A DNA stretch of 48,098 nt from Clostridia bacterium (GCA_017504165.1 JAFVRR010000013.1:1-48098); one strand, 5' to 3'. Positions 7,925 through 16,608 are shown, numbered from the stretch's first letter. The notes: generated by a model not told the origin, from the sequence alone. Made by a program: numbers and translations.

Positions 7925-9025
7925 ATGAAAATAATCGCAAGTGGAATAGACCTTAGTAACGCCGTATCAAGAGTTGTTAAAGCAATTTCTAATAGAACTA
8001 CAAATCCAGTACTAGAAGGTATTAAACTTTCCGTTGTTGGTGATGAGTTAACTTTATTAGCAACTGATACTGAAATTTCTATTGAAAAAACTATAAAAGT
8101 TAATACTTTTATCGAAGGCGAAACGGTTGTCCCTGGTAAAATATTCTCTGATTTTATTAAAAAACTTGAAAATGAAGAGGAAATTGAAATTTCTTTAGAA
8201 GAAAATAGAGTGAGAATTTCTTACTCTTCATCAGAAGGTTACATTCAAACTTTAAACGTTGAAGAATTCCCTTTAATAAATAAAGATATTAGGGAAAATT
8301 CTTTCACTATTAAACAAAAAGATTTTAAAGAACTTATTTTAAAATCAAGTTTCGCATGCTCTCTTGACGAGGCTAGACCAATCCTTAAAGGTTGTTTACT
8401 TGAAATTGAAGATGATAAAATTTCTTCAGTTGCATTAGACGGTTTTAGGCTTGCAATTTGTAGAAAAAAGATTGAAAACGCTACTAAAAACTTTAAAATT
8501 ATAGTAACAAGTAGAACTTTAAACGAAATTATTAGAATTTTAGAAAAAGACGAAGATTTAATTACCGTTGTTGTTCAAAAGAACGTTTTAATGGTTGAAG
8601 TTGAAGGTACGGTTTTAATTTCAAGGCTTTTAGAGGGTGAATATATAGACTATAAAAACATTATAAAAGACGAATTTGTATCGGTAGTTAGGGTTAATAA
8701 AAATCAATTATTATCCGCAATAGACCGCGCGTCTATTATTGCTAACGATAAAAACAAAATCGTTAAATTTGATATAAAAGAAAACTATATGACCGTAGTT
8801 GCTGAAAGTGACGTTGGTAAAATGAGTGAAAACGTTGTTATCAACTTAGAAGGCAAAGATTTATCAATTGCTTTTAACTCTAAATTTATTACCGATTGTG
8901 TAAAAGCAATTGACGACGAGTTTATTAATTTACATTTCAATTCAAGAATTAACCCTTGCGTTATTAAACCAATCGGTTGGGACGATTATTTATATTTAAT
9001 TTTACCGCTTAGAATAAACGCGTAA
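7925..9025 (+). CDS. dnaN: DNA polymerase III beta sliding clamp
   Basis: DnaN forms the ring-shaped dimer that tethers replicative polymerase to DNA. The 366-aa length matches the family and its three-domain fold. Recognisable blocks are NRTTNPVLEGIKLSV (about 23-37), VVPGKIFSDFIKKL, the middle-domain segment LDEARPILKGCLLEI with VALDGFRLAICRK, and a C-terminal tail ending LILPLRINA, near the family's usual LPVR end. The start has AAGGAG eight bases upstream. It is first in a rightward run with rpmH, rnpA, yidD, yidC and jag; dnaA, normally its upstream neighbour, is absent. Confidence 0.97.
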   Translation: MKIIASGIDLSNAVSRVVKAISNRTTNPVLEGIKLSVVGDELTLLATDTEISIEKTIKVNTFIEGETVVPGKIFSDFIKKLENEEEIEISLEENRVRISYSSSEGYIQTLNVEEFPLINKDIRENSFTIKQKDFKELILKSSFACSLDEARPILKGCLLEIEDDKISSVALDGFRLAICRKKIENATKNFKIIVTSRTLNEIIRILEKDEDLITVVVQKNVLMVEVEGTVLISRLLEGEYIDYKNIIKDEFVSVVRVNKNQLLSAIDRASIIANDKNKIVKFDIKENYMTVVAESDVGKMSENVVINLEGKDLSIAFNSKFITDCVKAIDDEFINLHFNSRINPCVIKPIGWDDYLYLILPLRINA

Positions 9026-9029
9026 AAAG

Positions 9030-9058
9030 TTGACAAAGATTATAAAAATAAGTATAAT
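9030..9058 (+). promoter_or_regulatory. Consensus promoter for rpmH-rnpA-yidD-yidC-jag
   Basis: TTGACA (9030-9035), exactly 17 bp, then TATAAT (9053-9058): a full sigma-A consensus promoter starting five bases after the dnaN stop. It allows the ribosomal protein gene to be expressed far more strongly than dnaN. Confidence 0.8.
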
Positions 9059-9105
9059 ATATAAAGTTTTATAAAAAAGTACAAAAACATAGGAGTATAT
9101 AAATT

Positions 9106-9240
9106 ATGAAAAGAACATATCAACCTAAAAAAAGACAAAGAAGTAAAGTTCACGGATTCAGAAAAAGAATGGCAACTAAAAACGGTAGAAACGTACTTAA
9201 AAGAAGAAGAGCAAAAGGCCGTCATAAACTTTCCGCTTAA
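9106..9240 (+). CDS. rpmH: 50S ribosomal protein L34
   Basis: A 44-aa, strongly basic protein: [18 protein letters not shown] at the start, [18 protein letters not shown] in the middle, and ending HKLSA, unmistakably L34 of the large subunit. The gene is preceded by a consensus promoter and the ribosome site AGGAG (9091-9095). The RNase P protein gene begins four bases after the stop, as in the widely conserved rpmH-rnpA pair. Confidence 0.98.
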   Translation: MKRTYQPKKRQRSKVHGFRKRMATKNGRNVLKRRRAKGRHKLSA

Positions 9241-9244
9241 AAAA

Positions 9245-9568
9245 TTGGATAAAAGATTAAAAAAACAAAAGGATTTTGACTTAGTTTTTAATAAAGGCGC
9301 TAGGCTTTACGGAAAAAGTTTAAGTATTTTATACTTAAAAAGCAAAAGTTTAAAGTTTGGTATTAGTTTAAGTAAAAAACACGGAAAAGCTGTTTTAAGA
9401 AACAGAATTAAAAGGTTACTTAGAGCGGCTTTTAATAATTTTTACGATAAAATTAACGATAATTATTATATTGTTATAATGCCAAAACGCGCCGATAATT
9501 ACGATTATTTTACGTTTAGTAAAGAAATAGAATTTTTACTAAAAAAAGGAAAAATAATAAATGATTAA
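9245..9568 (+). CDS. rnpA: Ribonuclease P protein component
   Basis: RnpA binds the RNase P RNA and helps it cut 5' leaders from pre-tRNAs. The 107-aa product has the N-terminal LKKQKDFDLVFNKGARLYGKS and the signature RNRIKRLLRAAF (about 52-63), the RNA-binding RNR motif. The start codon is TTG at 9245, four bases after the rpmH stop, with no clear ribosome site, so translation probably depends on coupling to rpmH. That is a plausible way to keep this low-abundance subunit scarce. The end overlaps yidD by 8 bp. Confidence 0.95.
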   Translation: MDKRLKKQKDFDLVFNKGARLYGKSLSILYLKSKSLKFGISLSKKHGKAVLRNRIKRLLRAAFNNFYDKINDNYYIVIMPKRADNYDYFTFSKEIEFLLKKGKIIND

Positions 9569-9803
9569 AACGGTACTTATTAAAATTCTTAAGTTTTATA
9601 GAAAAATATTATCACCAATAATTAAATCTAACTGCATTTTTACCCCTACTTGTTCTCAATACGCGATAGAAGCATACCAAAAACATAACGTTTTTTATGC
9701 GTCTTTGCTTATTATTTGGAGATTATTAAGGTGTAATCATTTCAGTAAAGGTGGTTACGATCCCGTTCCTGATCCAAAAAGCAAGAAAAAATGGGTAATG
9801 TAG
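9561..9803 (+). CDS. yidD: Membrane protein insertion efficiency factor YidD
   Basis: An 80-aa protein with the YidD signature: SPIIKSNCIFTPTCSQYAIEAYQKH with its conserved cysteines, RLLRCNHFSKGGYDPVP, and a basic end. YidD is a small membrane-associated protein that assists YidC-dependent membrane insertion. It lies in the standard order rpmH-rnpA-yidD-yidC and overlaps rnpA by 8 bp. Confidence 0.95.
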   Translation: MIKTVLIKILKFYRKILSPIIKSNCIFTPTCSQYAIEAYQKHNVFYASLLIIWRLLRCNHFSKGGYDPVPDPKSKKKWVM

Positions 9804-9829
9804 TAGTTTAATTATTTTTAAAGGCAATA

Positions 9830-11050
9830 ATGAATATTTTAAATTTATTAAGTTATAAGTTTGTTGACCTTTTTAACGGTCAACTTTCTAACGTTCCATT
9901 AACGGGCGTAAACAGTTTAGTTGCTAAAATTATTGAGTTTTTTTCCTTCGGTGGATCTATCGCCGTGGGAATTTTGTTGTTCTCTTTACTTTTAAAAATC
10001 ATTCCACTTCCTCTTGATATTTATTCAAGAACTGCATCTAAAAAAAGTTCTTTAGCAATGGAAAGAATGAGGCCTGAACTTGAAAGATTACAAAAACAAT
10101 ACGCAAATAATAAAGATTTATATCAACAAAAGGTAATGGCTTTATATAAAAAGGAAGGTTTTTCACAATTTGCAGCCTGCTTACCTACGTTGTTTACACT
10201 TGTTTTCTTTATTGTAGTTATTAACGCGTTTACTCAATATTCTACTTATACTAAAATTGATACTTTCAATCAAATGGCGGAAGCATACTCTCAAAACGTA
10301 ATTAGTAATACTGAATACGTTGAAGAAAAATATTATATCTTAGATAAAGATAATAATATTATTTTCGTTGAAGAAGGTACTGAGGGTGCTAAAAAAGGTT
10401 ATTTCTTTGATGAAAGCAAGGGTGATTATAACGCACTTGTTGTAAAACCTGCGCAAGACGCTGCCGCTGATAAATATTTTGAAATTAGTGAAAATGCAAA
10501 GTTTTTATGGGTTAAAAATATTTGGATTCAAGATTTACCATGGAAAAAAGCGTTTATTTCTAAAGAAGATTATTTAAACAGTACCTTTACTTATTCTAAA
10601 GGTTGTTCAACTGAAGAAGTTAAAACGGGTATTAAAAACGAAGCGGTTTACGATATTTTAATGGGTTCTGATAAGTTAGATGAAGTAAAAAACAAACCAA
10701 ACGGATATTTAATTTTAGTTGTTTTATCTATCGGTACAATGCTTTTATCACAACTTTTAATGTCAAAAACACAAAAAGCACAAATGGAACTTCAATCTGT
10801 TGACGGAATGAACGGACAAGCGGCTCAAACAACGAAAATGATGACGTGGATGTTGCCTATTATGTTTGGTTTCTTCTCTTTTATGTATACCGCGTCTTTC
10901 TCTTTATATTTAATTGTAAGTACCGTTTTCTCAACGTTATCTACTTTAATTATAAACAAAATAGTTGAAAAATCCTTTAATAAAAAACTTCAAAAGGAAG
11001 AAGAAGAGAAATTTAATAAAAGATACGGGCATTTAATAAATAAAAAGTAA
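9830..11050 (+). CDS. yidC: Membrane protein insertase YidC
   Basis: YidC/Oxa1 inserts and folds proteins in the cytoplasmic membrane. The 406-aa protein keeps the Oxa1 core: a helix around 40-60, the cytoplasmic hairpin ASKKSSLAMERMRPELERLQKQ (about 66-90), QFAACLPTLFTLVFFIVV (about 110-130), and the C-terminal helices (GYLILVVLSIGTMLLSQLL, then TWMLPIMFGFFSFMYTASFSLYLIVS). It is longer than the usual Gram-positive form of about 260-280 aa because of a polar insert at roughly 140-285, predicted to lie outside the membrane. There is no lipobox, unlike Bacillus SpoIIIJ/YqjG. The tail is basic and Glu/Lys-rich. Confidence 0.94.
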   Translation: MNILNLLSYKFVDLFNGQLSNVPLTGVNSLVAKIIEFFSFGGSIAVGILLFSLLLKIIPLPLDIYSRTASKKSSLAMERMRPELERLQKQYANNKDLYQQKVMALYKKEGFSQFAACLPTLFTLVFFIVVINAFTQYSTYTKIDTFNQMAEAYSQNVISNTEYVEEKYYILDKDNNIIFVEEGTEGAKKGYFFDESKGDYNALVVKPAQDAAADKYFEISENAKFLWVKNIWIQDLPWKKAFISKEDYLNSTFTYSKGCSTEEVKTGIKNEAVYDILMGSDKLDEVKNKPNGYLILVVLSIGTMLLSQLLMSKTQKAQMELQSVDGMNGQAAQTTKMMTWMLPIMFGFFSFMYTASFSLYLIVSTVFSTLSTLIINKIVEKSFNKKLQKEEEEKFNKRYGHLINKK

Positions 11051-11068
11051 TATTGTTAAGGAGTTATT

Positions 11069-11827
11069 ATGGAATATTTTTACGGTAAGACCGTAGATTC
11101 TGCAATAGAGGCAGGATTAAAGGAACTTGGTATTAGTAAAGAAGATGCTATTATTACCGTTATAGAAGAAGGCGCTAAAGGTGTGCTTGGTTTCGGTGGT
11201 AAAAAGGCAAAAGTAGGTATAGAAGTTAAAAAATCTGACGCTAAAAGGGTTGACGAGTTTTTAAAAGGTCTTTTTGATATTTTAAACTTCCCTGTTGTTA
11301 CAGATATTAAAGAAGAAGAGGAAAAGATTACAATTAACCTTGAATCTACTAAATCTTCAGCGCTTATCGGTTATCGTGGCGAAATTTTAGATTCTATTCA
11401 AACTTTAGCGGGTGCAGTTGCAAACATTGGAAATGAAGAATATAAAAGGGTTGTAGTTGATTGTGAAAACTATAGACAAAAACGTGAAGAAACTTTAAAA
11501 GCGCTTGCTTTAAGATTAGCGGAAAAAGCAATCAAATATCAACGCGCGGTTTCTCTTGAGCCTATGAATCCTTTTGAAAGGCGCGTTATTCACTCAACTT
11601 TATCTGAAGTTGAACACGTTAAAACGGAATCTCAAGGCGTTGAACCTAAGCGTTATATAGTAATTATTCCAGACAACGTTAAACAACGTTCGGATAAAAA
11701 GGATAATAAAGGGTATAGAAAAGATAGAAACTCTTCAAAAAGCGGGTTTAAAAGCGAAATGATAAAAACTACTAAGAAAACAAGCGGTTTCGGTACGTTT
11801 TTAGGTAATAGTTTAAAGAAAGATTAA
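11069..11827 (+). CDS. jag: RNA-binding protein Jag/KhpB
   Basis: A 252-aa three-part protein: Jag-N domain (about 1-52, GKTVDSAIEAGLKELG and EEGAKGVLGFGGKKAKV), KH domain (about 75-150, with GYRGEILDSIQTLAG) and R3H domain (about 155-215, NPFERRVIHSTLSE). KhpB pairs with KhpA to bind RNA and influences cell elongation and division in streptococci; in spore-formers the gene (SpoIIIJ-associated) follows yidC as here. A basic, Ser/Lys-rich tail follows. A terminator closes the rpmH-to-jag unit. Confidence 0.95.
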   Translation: MEYFYGKTVDSAIEAGLKELGISKEDAIITVIEEGAKGVLGFGGKKAKVGIEVKKSDAKRVDEFLKGLFDILNFPVVTDIKEEEEKITINLESTKSSALIGYRGEILDSIQTLAGAVANIGNEEYKRVVVDCENYRQKREETLKALALRLAEKAIKYQRAVSLEPMNPFERRVIHSTLSEVEHVKTESQGVEPKRYIVIIPDNVKQRSDKKDNKGYRKDRNSSKSGFKSEMIKTTKKTSGFGTFLGNSLKKD

Positions 11828-11837
11828 AAAACAAATT

Positions 11838-11875
11838 AAAAAGGATTGTTAAAAAAATTAACAATCCTTTTATTT
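11838..11875. terminator. Terminator between jag and the leftward lipoprotein gene
   Basis: Hairpin AAGGATTGTTAA (11841-11852)/TTAACAATCCTT (11858-11869), with A's on the left and T-rich sequence on the right. It can serve both converging units. Confidence 0.85.
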
Positions 11876-11885
11876 TTATTAAACG

Positions 11886-14165
11886 CTAACTAATATTTAA
11901 TTGACAGTAAGCATAAGCAACTTCGTTTCCAATTGGGGTTTTTTTTATGAATTTTATTCTTACTTTTTCATTAGTGAAAACGTGGCTAGTACTTACTTTT
12001 TCGTAAGCGTTTAAGGTGGTATTAAATACTTCTAATTGGCTATCTCCGTCTAATTGCCCTACTTCAAGGAGTTTAGACGCTAATAGTTTATAAACTTCTT
12101 CGTAAGTGTAAGAAACTTGAGGAGATTGTAACGTTACTTCTATATCAAGCGCAGTTTCGCTATCAAAGTAAAGTTTACCGTCTTCCCCTTTTTCGGCGAT
12201 ATAATTACCAAGTTCGCTAGAAATCTCCGCTTTTTCTGCCCTTTCAAAATTAACTGCTTTAAATTCGGTTAATCTTATTCCTTCGCTTTCTTCCGCAATA
12301 TAACTTACGAAAACGTATTCGCCTTGCGGTAAATAATTAGGAAGATTAAAACTTACGCTTGCGCTAAAGTTTAACGGAGTACCTGAAATTAAATTATCGC
12401 TAGTACAAGTAGTTAACGTCTCGTTTTCCGTGTGAATAGGTAAAAACCATACGTCGTCAAGTTTTATATTTTCTGCCGAAGAAATTAGGTTTATTCCCCC
12501 TTTATTGCTTGCTAAAGAAACGTTTTCGGCACTAACTACTTTTGCTATACCATATCTTAAAGCGTAATTCTTATCGTGGTCAAAATAAGTTAAATCTTTT
12601 ATCGTTGCAGATGCGTTTTCTATCGTGATAACGTTATTTTCTAATTTAACTTGACCGTCTAAATAAGAGTTAAACTTAGTAAATTTCGCGTTTGGATTAA
12701 GTTCTTTTATTTCTTTAAGTTGTTCGCTAGTATAATATTCGTTATCTTTGTTTTCAGTATAAACTTTAGTAAATTCCGACCACATTTCAGGGTAAACGTC
12801 GTTATATATAGTATCAATAGTTTGATAGTTATTTAAGTGTAAATTATTCCATTTATAATACGCGTTGTAATTATCTATCATGCTATTTACTATAGAAACT
12901 GTTTCCGTAAGTTCATTAACGTCGTATTTAAGTGATATACCTACCTGATTTAAAGTTTCAGTTATAGTTGGCATAAGTTCGCCTACGTTTATATCGTTTT
13001 CTAATTGGAATTCCATTATACCTTTATAAACGTTGAGTTCTTCTAAATTACTTGCAGACAAAACTAAATCAATTTCCGCGCCTTCATACGAAACGTTTTC
13101 TATAATTTCGGCATCTGGCTCTATTTTTAATCCGTTTTTCGTCATTAAAGAAACTTTATAATAATTATCAGGTACAGGAACGATTATATCTTCCGTATAT
13201 TTTGTTTGTTTTACGTTAGAAACAGGCGTTGCTAAATAATCAATTCCGTTAACGGCGTTTGCATTAATTCTAAAACTATCAATTAAATCGTTATTGTGAT
13301 AATTAAAATATAAAACGTCGTTTAACATATCAGAAGTCGTAATAGAGACGTAATTTTTTTCAAATTTACCATTTTTATAATAACGAACAAGGAATTTTAT
13401 GCAAAAATCTTCTAAAAGCATAGCGTTTGATATTTGATAGCAATCATTTTCGTCGCCTTCATAATCAAAGTTCGTACCTCTTAAGAAATTCCAATACCCA
13501 CGAGAATTTTCAATTATGAACCAATCGGTAAACCCGTTTTTATTTTGATACATAGATTCATAGTATTTGCCCGGCACGAAAGTTGTGCTAACTATACCGT
13601 AATCGTACGTTTCTACAAACTTATATTCGTTATTACCATCGCCGTTTATATATCTTCTGCCTACAATATATTCCGTTTCGTTATATTCTTTTAATAATAC
13701 TTCAGCATTTTCTTCAACGATAAGCATTGTTTTTGCGTTAACCGGAACCCAAACGTTAGTAACGCCTACGAATCGTTTTATTTCGTTTATCGTACTAGCA
13801 AATTGAAGAGCGGTGTTTTCTAAATTTGCTATAGTTGCATTAACCGCTTGAAGTTCAGTAGACGCGTTAGGGAAATTATTCCACTTTCCCTCAACGCCGT
13901 CACTTTCGTAATCCGGTTTATTAGCCGATAAGTAAATTTTTTCATTTAAAAGTTCATTTTCGTTATTTGCGTTAAAGAAGTTGAAAGAATTTGTAGCAAA
14001 ATTTTCGTCAAGTCTAGTGTTTGCTAGAAGAAGTTTTGCCGCTTCTATGCCTTTTAAGTAATCTTTATTATCTTTTTCGCCCAAATTATCGTTACAACCT
14101 GTTAGGGCAACAAATGATAAAACTATTGTTAATAATATAGATATAATCTTTTTATTTAGTTTCAT
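11886..14165 (-). CDS. Large lipoprotein of unknown function, paired with a TetR regulator
   Basis: A 759-aa exported protein. Residues 1-24 are a lipoprotein signal with lipobox ALTGC, so Cys24 should carry the lipid anchor. The mature part is acidic, rich in Asn, Tyr and Glu, and largely beta-type, with Tyr/Thr-rich segments and a Tyr-rich linker at about 440-480 (MIDNYNAYYKWNNLHLNNYQ). I see no catalytic or binding motif. Its start overlaps the TetR stop (ATGA, 4 bp), so the regulator is co-transcribed and probably controls it. A cell-surface adhesion or scaffold role is only a guess. Confidence 0.75.
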   Translation of the reverse strand: MKLNKKIISILLTIVLSFVALTGCNDNLGEKDNKDYLKGIEAAKLLLANTRLDENFATNSFNFFNANNENELLNEKIYLSANKPDYESDGVEGKWNNFPNASTELQAVNATIANLENTALQFASTINEIKRFVGVTNVWVPVNAKTMLIVEENAEVLLKEYNETEYIVGRRYINGDGNNEYKFVETYDYGIVSTTFVPGKYYESMYQNKNGFTDWFIIENSRGYWNFLRGTNFDYEGDENDCYQISNAMLLEDFCIKFLVRYYKNGKFEKNYVSITTSDMLNDVLYFNYHNNDLIDSFRINANAVNGIDYLATPVSNVKQTKYTEDIIVPVPDNYYKVSLMTKNGLKIEPDAEIIENVSYEGAEIDLVLSASNLEELNVYKGIMEFQLENDINVGELMPTITETLNQVGISLKYDVNELTETVSIVNSMIDNYNAYYKWNNLHLNNYQTIDTIYNDVYPEMWSEFTKVYTENKDNEYYTSEQLKEIKELNPNAKFTKFNSYLDGQVKLENNVITIENASATIKDLTYFDHDKNYALRYGIAKVVSAENVSLASNKGGINLISSAENIKLDDVWFLPIHTENETLTTCTSDNLISGTPLNFSASVSFNLPNYLPQGEYVFVSYIAEESEGIRLTEFKAVNFERAEKAEISSELGNYIAEKGEDGKLYFDSETALDIEVTLQSPQVSYTYEEVYKLLASKLLEVGQLDGDSQLEVFNTTLNAYEKVSTSHVFTNEKVRIKFIKKTPIGNEVAYAYCQLNIS

Positions 14166-14854
14166 AGTTCCTCCTTTAGTTTATTCTCAACAAAACCTTG
14201 AAGTTCGCGTTTAGTTTGTTTTATTAAGTTTATATAATCGATTTTTTTAGCAAAATCGAGAGTTTTTTCTATTTCTTTACTAGGAATGTTAAAAATTAAA
14301 AATACCGTTTGTAAAAATCTTTTAATTTTATTATCAATCGTTAGGTAGTTGTCGCACGGTACGGTCATAAAACTTCTCATAATACCACTAACGGCAAGTT
14401 CCAACTCGTAATAGTCTTTCATTTCAAAAGTAGGATTGTAATCTTTAAAAATATCAGATAGTTTTTTGGTTACCGTTTCGTATATTACCGTTGCAGGTTT
14501 TATAAGAGAGTATGAAACGTTGTACATTTCACGCAAGTGCTCGCTACTTTCCGCCATATAAAGTTGAAGAGAGGATTCTACAGCGTATAAATATAGTTTA
14601 TTATCCGTGTTTTCTTTTAATACGCCTTTTACTACGTTAAATTGACAATCTACTACGTGTTTTACTATCATAGAAAGTAAAGTTTCTTTATCTTTAAATA
14701 CGTAGAAAACGGTGTTTTTGTCAACACCTGCTTTTTTTGCAATATCAATTACCGTAGTTTGTAAATAACCTTTTTCTAAAAATAACTTCATTGCTGAAAT
14801 TAATATTTGATATTTATGATTGTTGTATTTTTGCTTATGTCCTATATTTGCCAT
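14162..14854 (-). CDS. TetR/AcrR-family transcriptional regulator
   Basis: A 230-aa regulator. Residues about 12-60 form the TetR DNA-binding domain: ILISAMKLFLEKGYLQTTVIDIAKKAGV, then DKNTVFYVFKDKETLL, the family's helix-turn-helix with the aromatic turn. The alpha-helical remainder (60-230) would be the ligand and dimer domain; its ligand is unknown. It is transcribed with the downstream lipoprotein through a 4-bp overlap, which makes that gene the obvious target. The promoter region carries a short inverted repeat that may be its operator. Confidence 0.9.
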   Translation of the reverse strand: MANIGHKQKYNNHKYQILISAMKLFLEKGYLQTTVIDIAKKAGVDKNTVFYVFKDKETLLSMIVKHVVDCQFNVVKGVLKENTDNKLYLYAVESSLQLYMAESSEHLREMYNVSYSLIKPATVIYETVTKKLSDIFKDYNPTFEMKDYYELELAVSGIMRSFMTVPCDNYLTIDNKIKRFLQTVFLIFNIPSKEIEKTLDFAKKIDYINLIKQTKRELQGFVENKLKEEL

Positions 14855-14879
14855 ACTTTCACCAAATTAAACCCAAAAT

Positions 14880-14931
14880 TAAACTGTGGTTTATTTTTAA
14901 TTATTATAGCATGACAAATATTGTTTTGCAA
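14880..14931 (-). promoter_or_regulatory. Promoter and possible operator of the TetR-lipoprotein operon
   Basis: On the minus strand TTGCAA (14931-14926), 17 bp, and TATAAT (14908-14903) form a good promoter. Just downstream, TAAAC-TGTG-GTTTA (14880-14893) is an inverted repeat near the expected start site, where TetR repressor operators often lie. Promoter is well supported; the operator assignment is weaker. Confidence 0.5.
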
Positions 14932-14982
14932 TACCTTTTTTAAAATATTTACGATTTTTTTCAATTAAATTTATTTAAAAAC

Positions 14983-15018
14983 AAAGTAGCGCTTATTTAT
15001 AGATTAAGCGCTACTTAA
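14983..15018 (-). terminator. Terminator of yyaC
   Basis: Twelve-bp inverted repeat AAGTAGCGCTTA (14984-14995)/TAAGCGCTACTT (15005-15016). On the minus strand it is followed by TGTTTTTAAA. The yyaC stop codon falls inside the hairpin. Confidence 0.75.
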
Positions 15019-15529
15019 AATATTCTAAAATTCCTTTTATAATTACGTTGCTCATTTTTTTAATTAAAGCAAATCTCGTTTCGTTGTAGATTGCCTCTTT
15101 AGACCTCGTTTTATCCGAAACGATTCCTATAATAGAAACGTCGCCAATTTTTTCTAGGTCTTTATTTATTCCCTCGCCAGGCTTTATCCCTTCGTCTTTA
15201 ATTTTTATATTCCCTAGATCTTCTTTATTGCCGACCGCCGCATCGATAACCAATATTTTTGATTTTGGGTGCAAATTATTTATAGTATTATATATCGTTT
15301 TAATCTCTTTAGCCGTTATAGGGGCGTCTAAACTGCCGTAAACGTACGCTTTGCCTTGTAATTTGTCTTTTAATTCACTGCCGATTATAGGACCTAAAGA
15401 GTCGCCCACCGCTAAATCGCTACCTACACAGATAATTACGGGGCAAAACGTATTATATATTCTTTTTAAACTATCTGAAACGCCGTAAAATGCATCAAAA
15501 CAATTAAAATTATACTCAAAACTATTCAT
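15011..15529 (-). CDS. yyaC: Spore protease YyaC family protein
   Basis: A 172-aa protein matching the YyaC (DUF1256) family, which adopts a hydrogenase-maturation/GPR-protease-like fold. The key motif CVGSDLAVGDSLGPIIG (about 35-51) holds the conserved Asp residues expected near a metal site. Downstream are YGSLDAPITAKEI and LVIDAAVGNKEDLG. In spore-formers yyaC often lies near the origin with parAB, as it does here, and is under sporulation control in Bacillus. Its presence hints that this organism makes spores or descends from one that did; one gene cannot prove that. It stands alone, divergent from cvpA. Confidence 0.88.
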   Translation of the reverse strand: MNSFEYNFNCFDAFYGVSDSLKRIYNTFCPVIICVGSDLAVGDSLGPIIGSELKDKLQGKAYVYGSLDAPITAKEIKTIYNTINNLHPKSKILVIDAAVGNKEDLGNIKIKDEGIKPGEGINKDLEKIGDVSIIGIVSDKTRSKEAIYNETRFALIKKMSNVIIKGILEYFK

Positions 15530-15620
15530 GTTTTTAATTATTGACTTTAAATTAACTAAATATACGGCGTTTGTTATTAAAATATCTATATTGGATAATA
15601 TTTAAATAATTCATATCGGA

Positions 15621-15649
15621 TTGACATTAACAAAATAATTTGTTAAAAT
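15621..15649 (+). promoter_or_regulatory. Promoter of the cvpA-like gene
   Basis: TTGACA (15621-15626), 17 bp, TAAAAT (15644-15649), followed by an AGGAG ribosome site just before the ATG at 15690. Confidence 0.6.
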
Positions 15650-15689
15650 AGTATTATATATAATAATACATTTTAATTAGGAGTTACGT

Positions 15690-16412
15690 ATGTTTAATTT
15701 ACTTGCAATACCTAACGTTGTAAACGTCGCAGGTATAGACATAGCGCTGCTAGACGTTGTTGCGCTTGTTGCAATATGTGTAGCGCTAATTTACGGATTA
15801 ATAAAAGGTTTTGCAAAACAAGCCTTAGCAATCCTTGGATTTGTGGCGGCGCTTATTTTATCGTTTATTTTGTGTGGCAAACTTGCTTCGTTTATTAATG
15901 AAAGCATTCCGGCAATACCAGAAGCAATTAAAGGAGCGATCGAAAAAGCTTTAGGCATTTCTTCAGGTTCAGCAAATACTGAAGCCTCAATAAGAGAAAT
16001 ACTACAAAATTCTTCAATACCGGCATTTTTACACGAACTACTAATTTCTTTAATTGTAGAATCTAATTTTGAAGTAACTTTAGTAGACACAATGGTTGTC
16101 TGGTCATTAAATTTAATATCGTTTGGCGTTTTATTATTAGTTTTTTCAATCGGTTTTGCGATATTAAAGGGAATTATTGGAAAAATCGTATCTCTTCCAA
16201 TTATTAACGTGGCAGATAAACTTTTGGGTATGGCGTTTAGCGTTTTGAAGTGTTTAATTATAATAATGATAGTTTTATCTTTGGCGTCTGCCGTTTTACC
16301 ACTAAACACCTACTTAAAACCTGAAGGTTTAACCTGTTATTTAAACAACGCGCTAGAATGGATTACTAATTCTAACCTTATTAAAAACATCTTATCAAAA
16401 ATTATAAAATAA
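15690..16412 (+). CDS. CvpA family membrane protein
   Basis: A 240-aa protein with four predicted helices: about 22-40, 44-64, 145-170 and 182-206. The first helices carry the CvpA signature (VALIYGLIKGFAKQALAILGFVAALILSF, read over about 35-63). A polar loop with clustered Ser/Glu residues separates the helix pairs (about 70-130). CvpA proteins are linked to colicin V production and envelope resistance in enterics, and are general envelope proteins of unclear biochemistry elsewhere. It is monocistronic, with its own promoter and a strong terminator. Confidence 0.85.
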   Translation: MFNLLAIPNVVNVAGIDIALLDVVALVAICVALIYGLIKGFAKQALAILGFVAALILSFILCGKLASFINESIPAIPEAIKGAIEKALGISSGSANTEASIREILQNSSIPAFLHELLISLIVESNFEVTLVDTMVVWSLNLISFGVLLLVFSIGFAILKGIIGKIVSLPIINVADKLLGMAFSVLKCLIIIMIVLSLASAVLPLNTYLKPEGLTCYLNNALEWITNSNLIKNILSKIIK

Positions 16413-16425
16413 CCAATATTTTATT

Positions 16426-16454
16426 AAAAAAGGCGGTGCAAAACCGCCTTTTTT
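16426..16454 (+). terminator. Terminator of the cvpA-like gene
   Basis: AAAAAAGGCGGT (16426-16437)/ACCGCCTTTTTT hairpin with a 5-nt loop and T-run. Confidence 0.9.
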
Positions 16455-16475
16455 CTTGCTTTTTAAAGAGTAAAA

Positions 16476-16491
16476 TGTTTCACGTGAAACA
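16476..16491. promoter_or_regulatory. parS site 1
   Basis: TGTTTCACGTGAAACA, a perfect 16-bp palindrome identical to the Bacillus-type parS consensus. ParB (encoded at 20094) is expected to load here and spread, organising the origin region for segregation. Confidence 0.95.
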
Positions 16492-16608
16492 CGAATTTTT
16501 TAGGGGTTAAAATTTGAGTGGACAAAGAAAGCGAAAATTAAATTCTAAAGTTGTCAAAGTCCAAAATCGACGATTTTATCGTAAATTTTGAGTTTTTAAA
16601 AATTAAAA

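Noticed and set aside
15791..16309. 172-codon open frame on the minus strand opposite the cvpA-like gene
   Set aside because: It lies wholly inside a gene with clear CvpA features, promoter and ribosome site; its own sequence has no family features or ribosome site.
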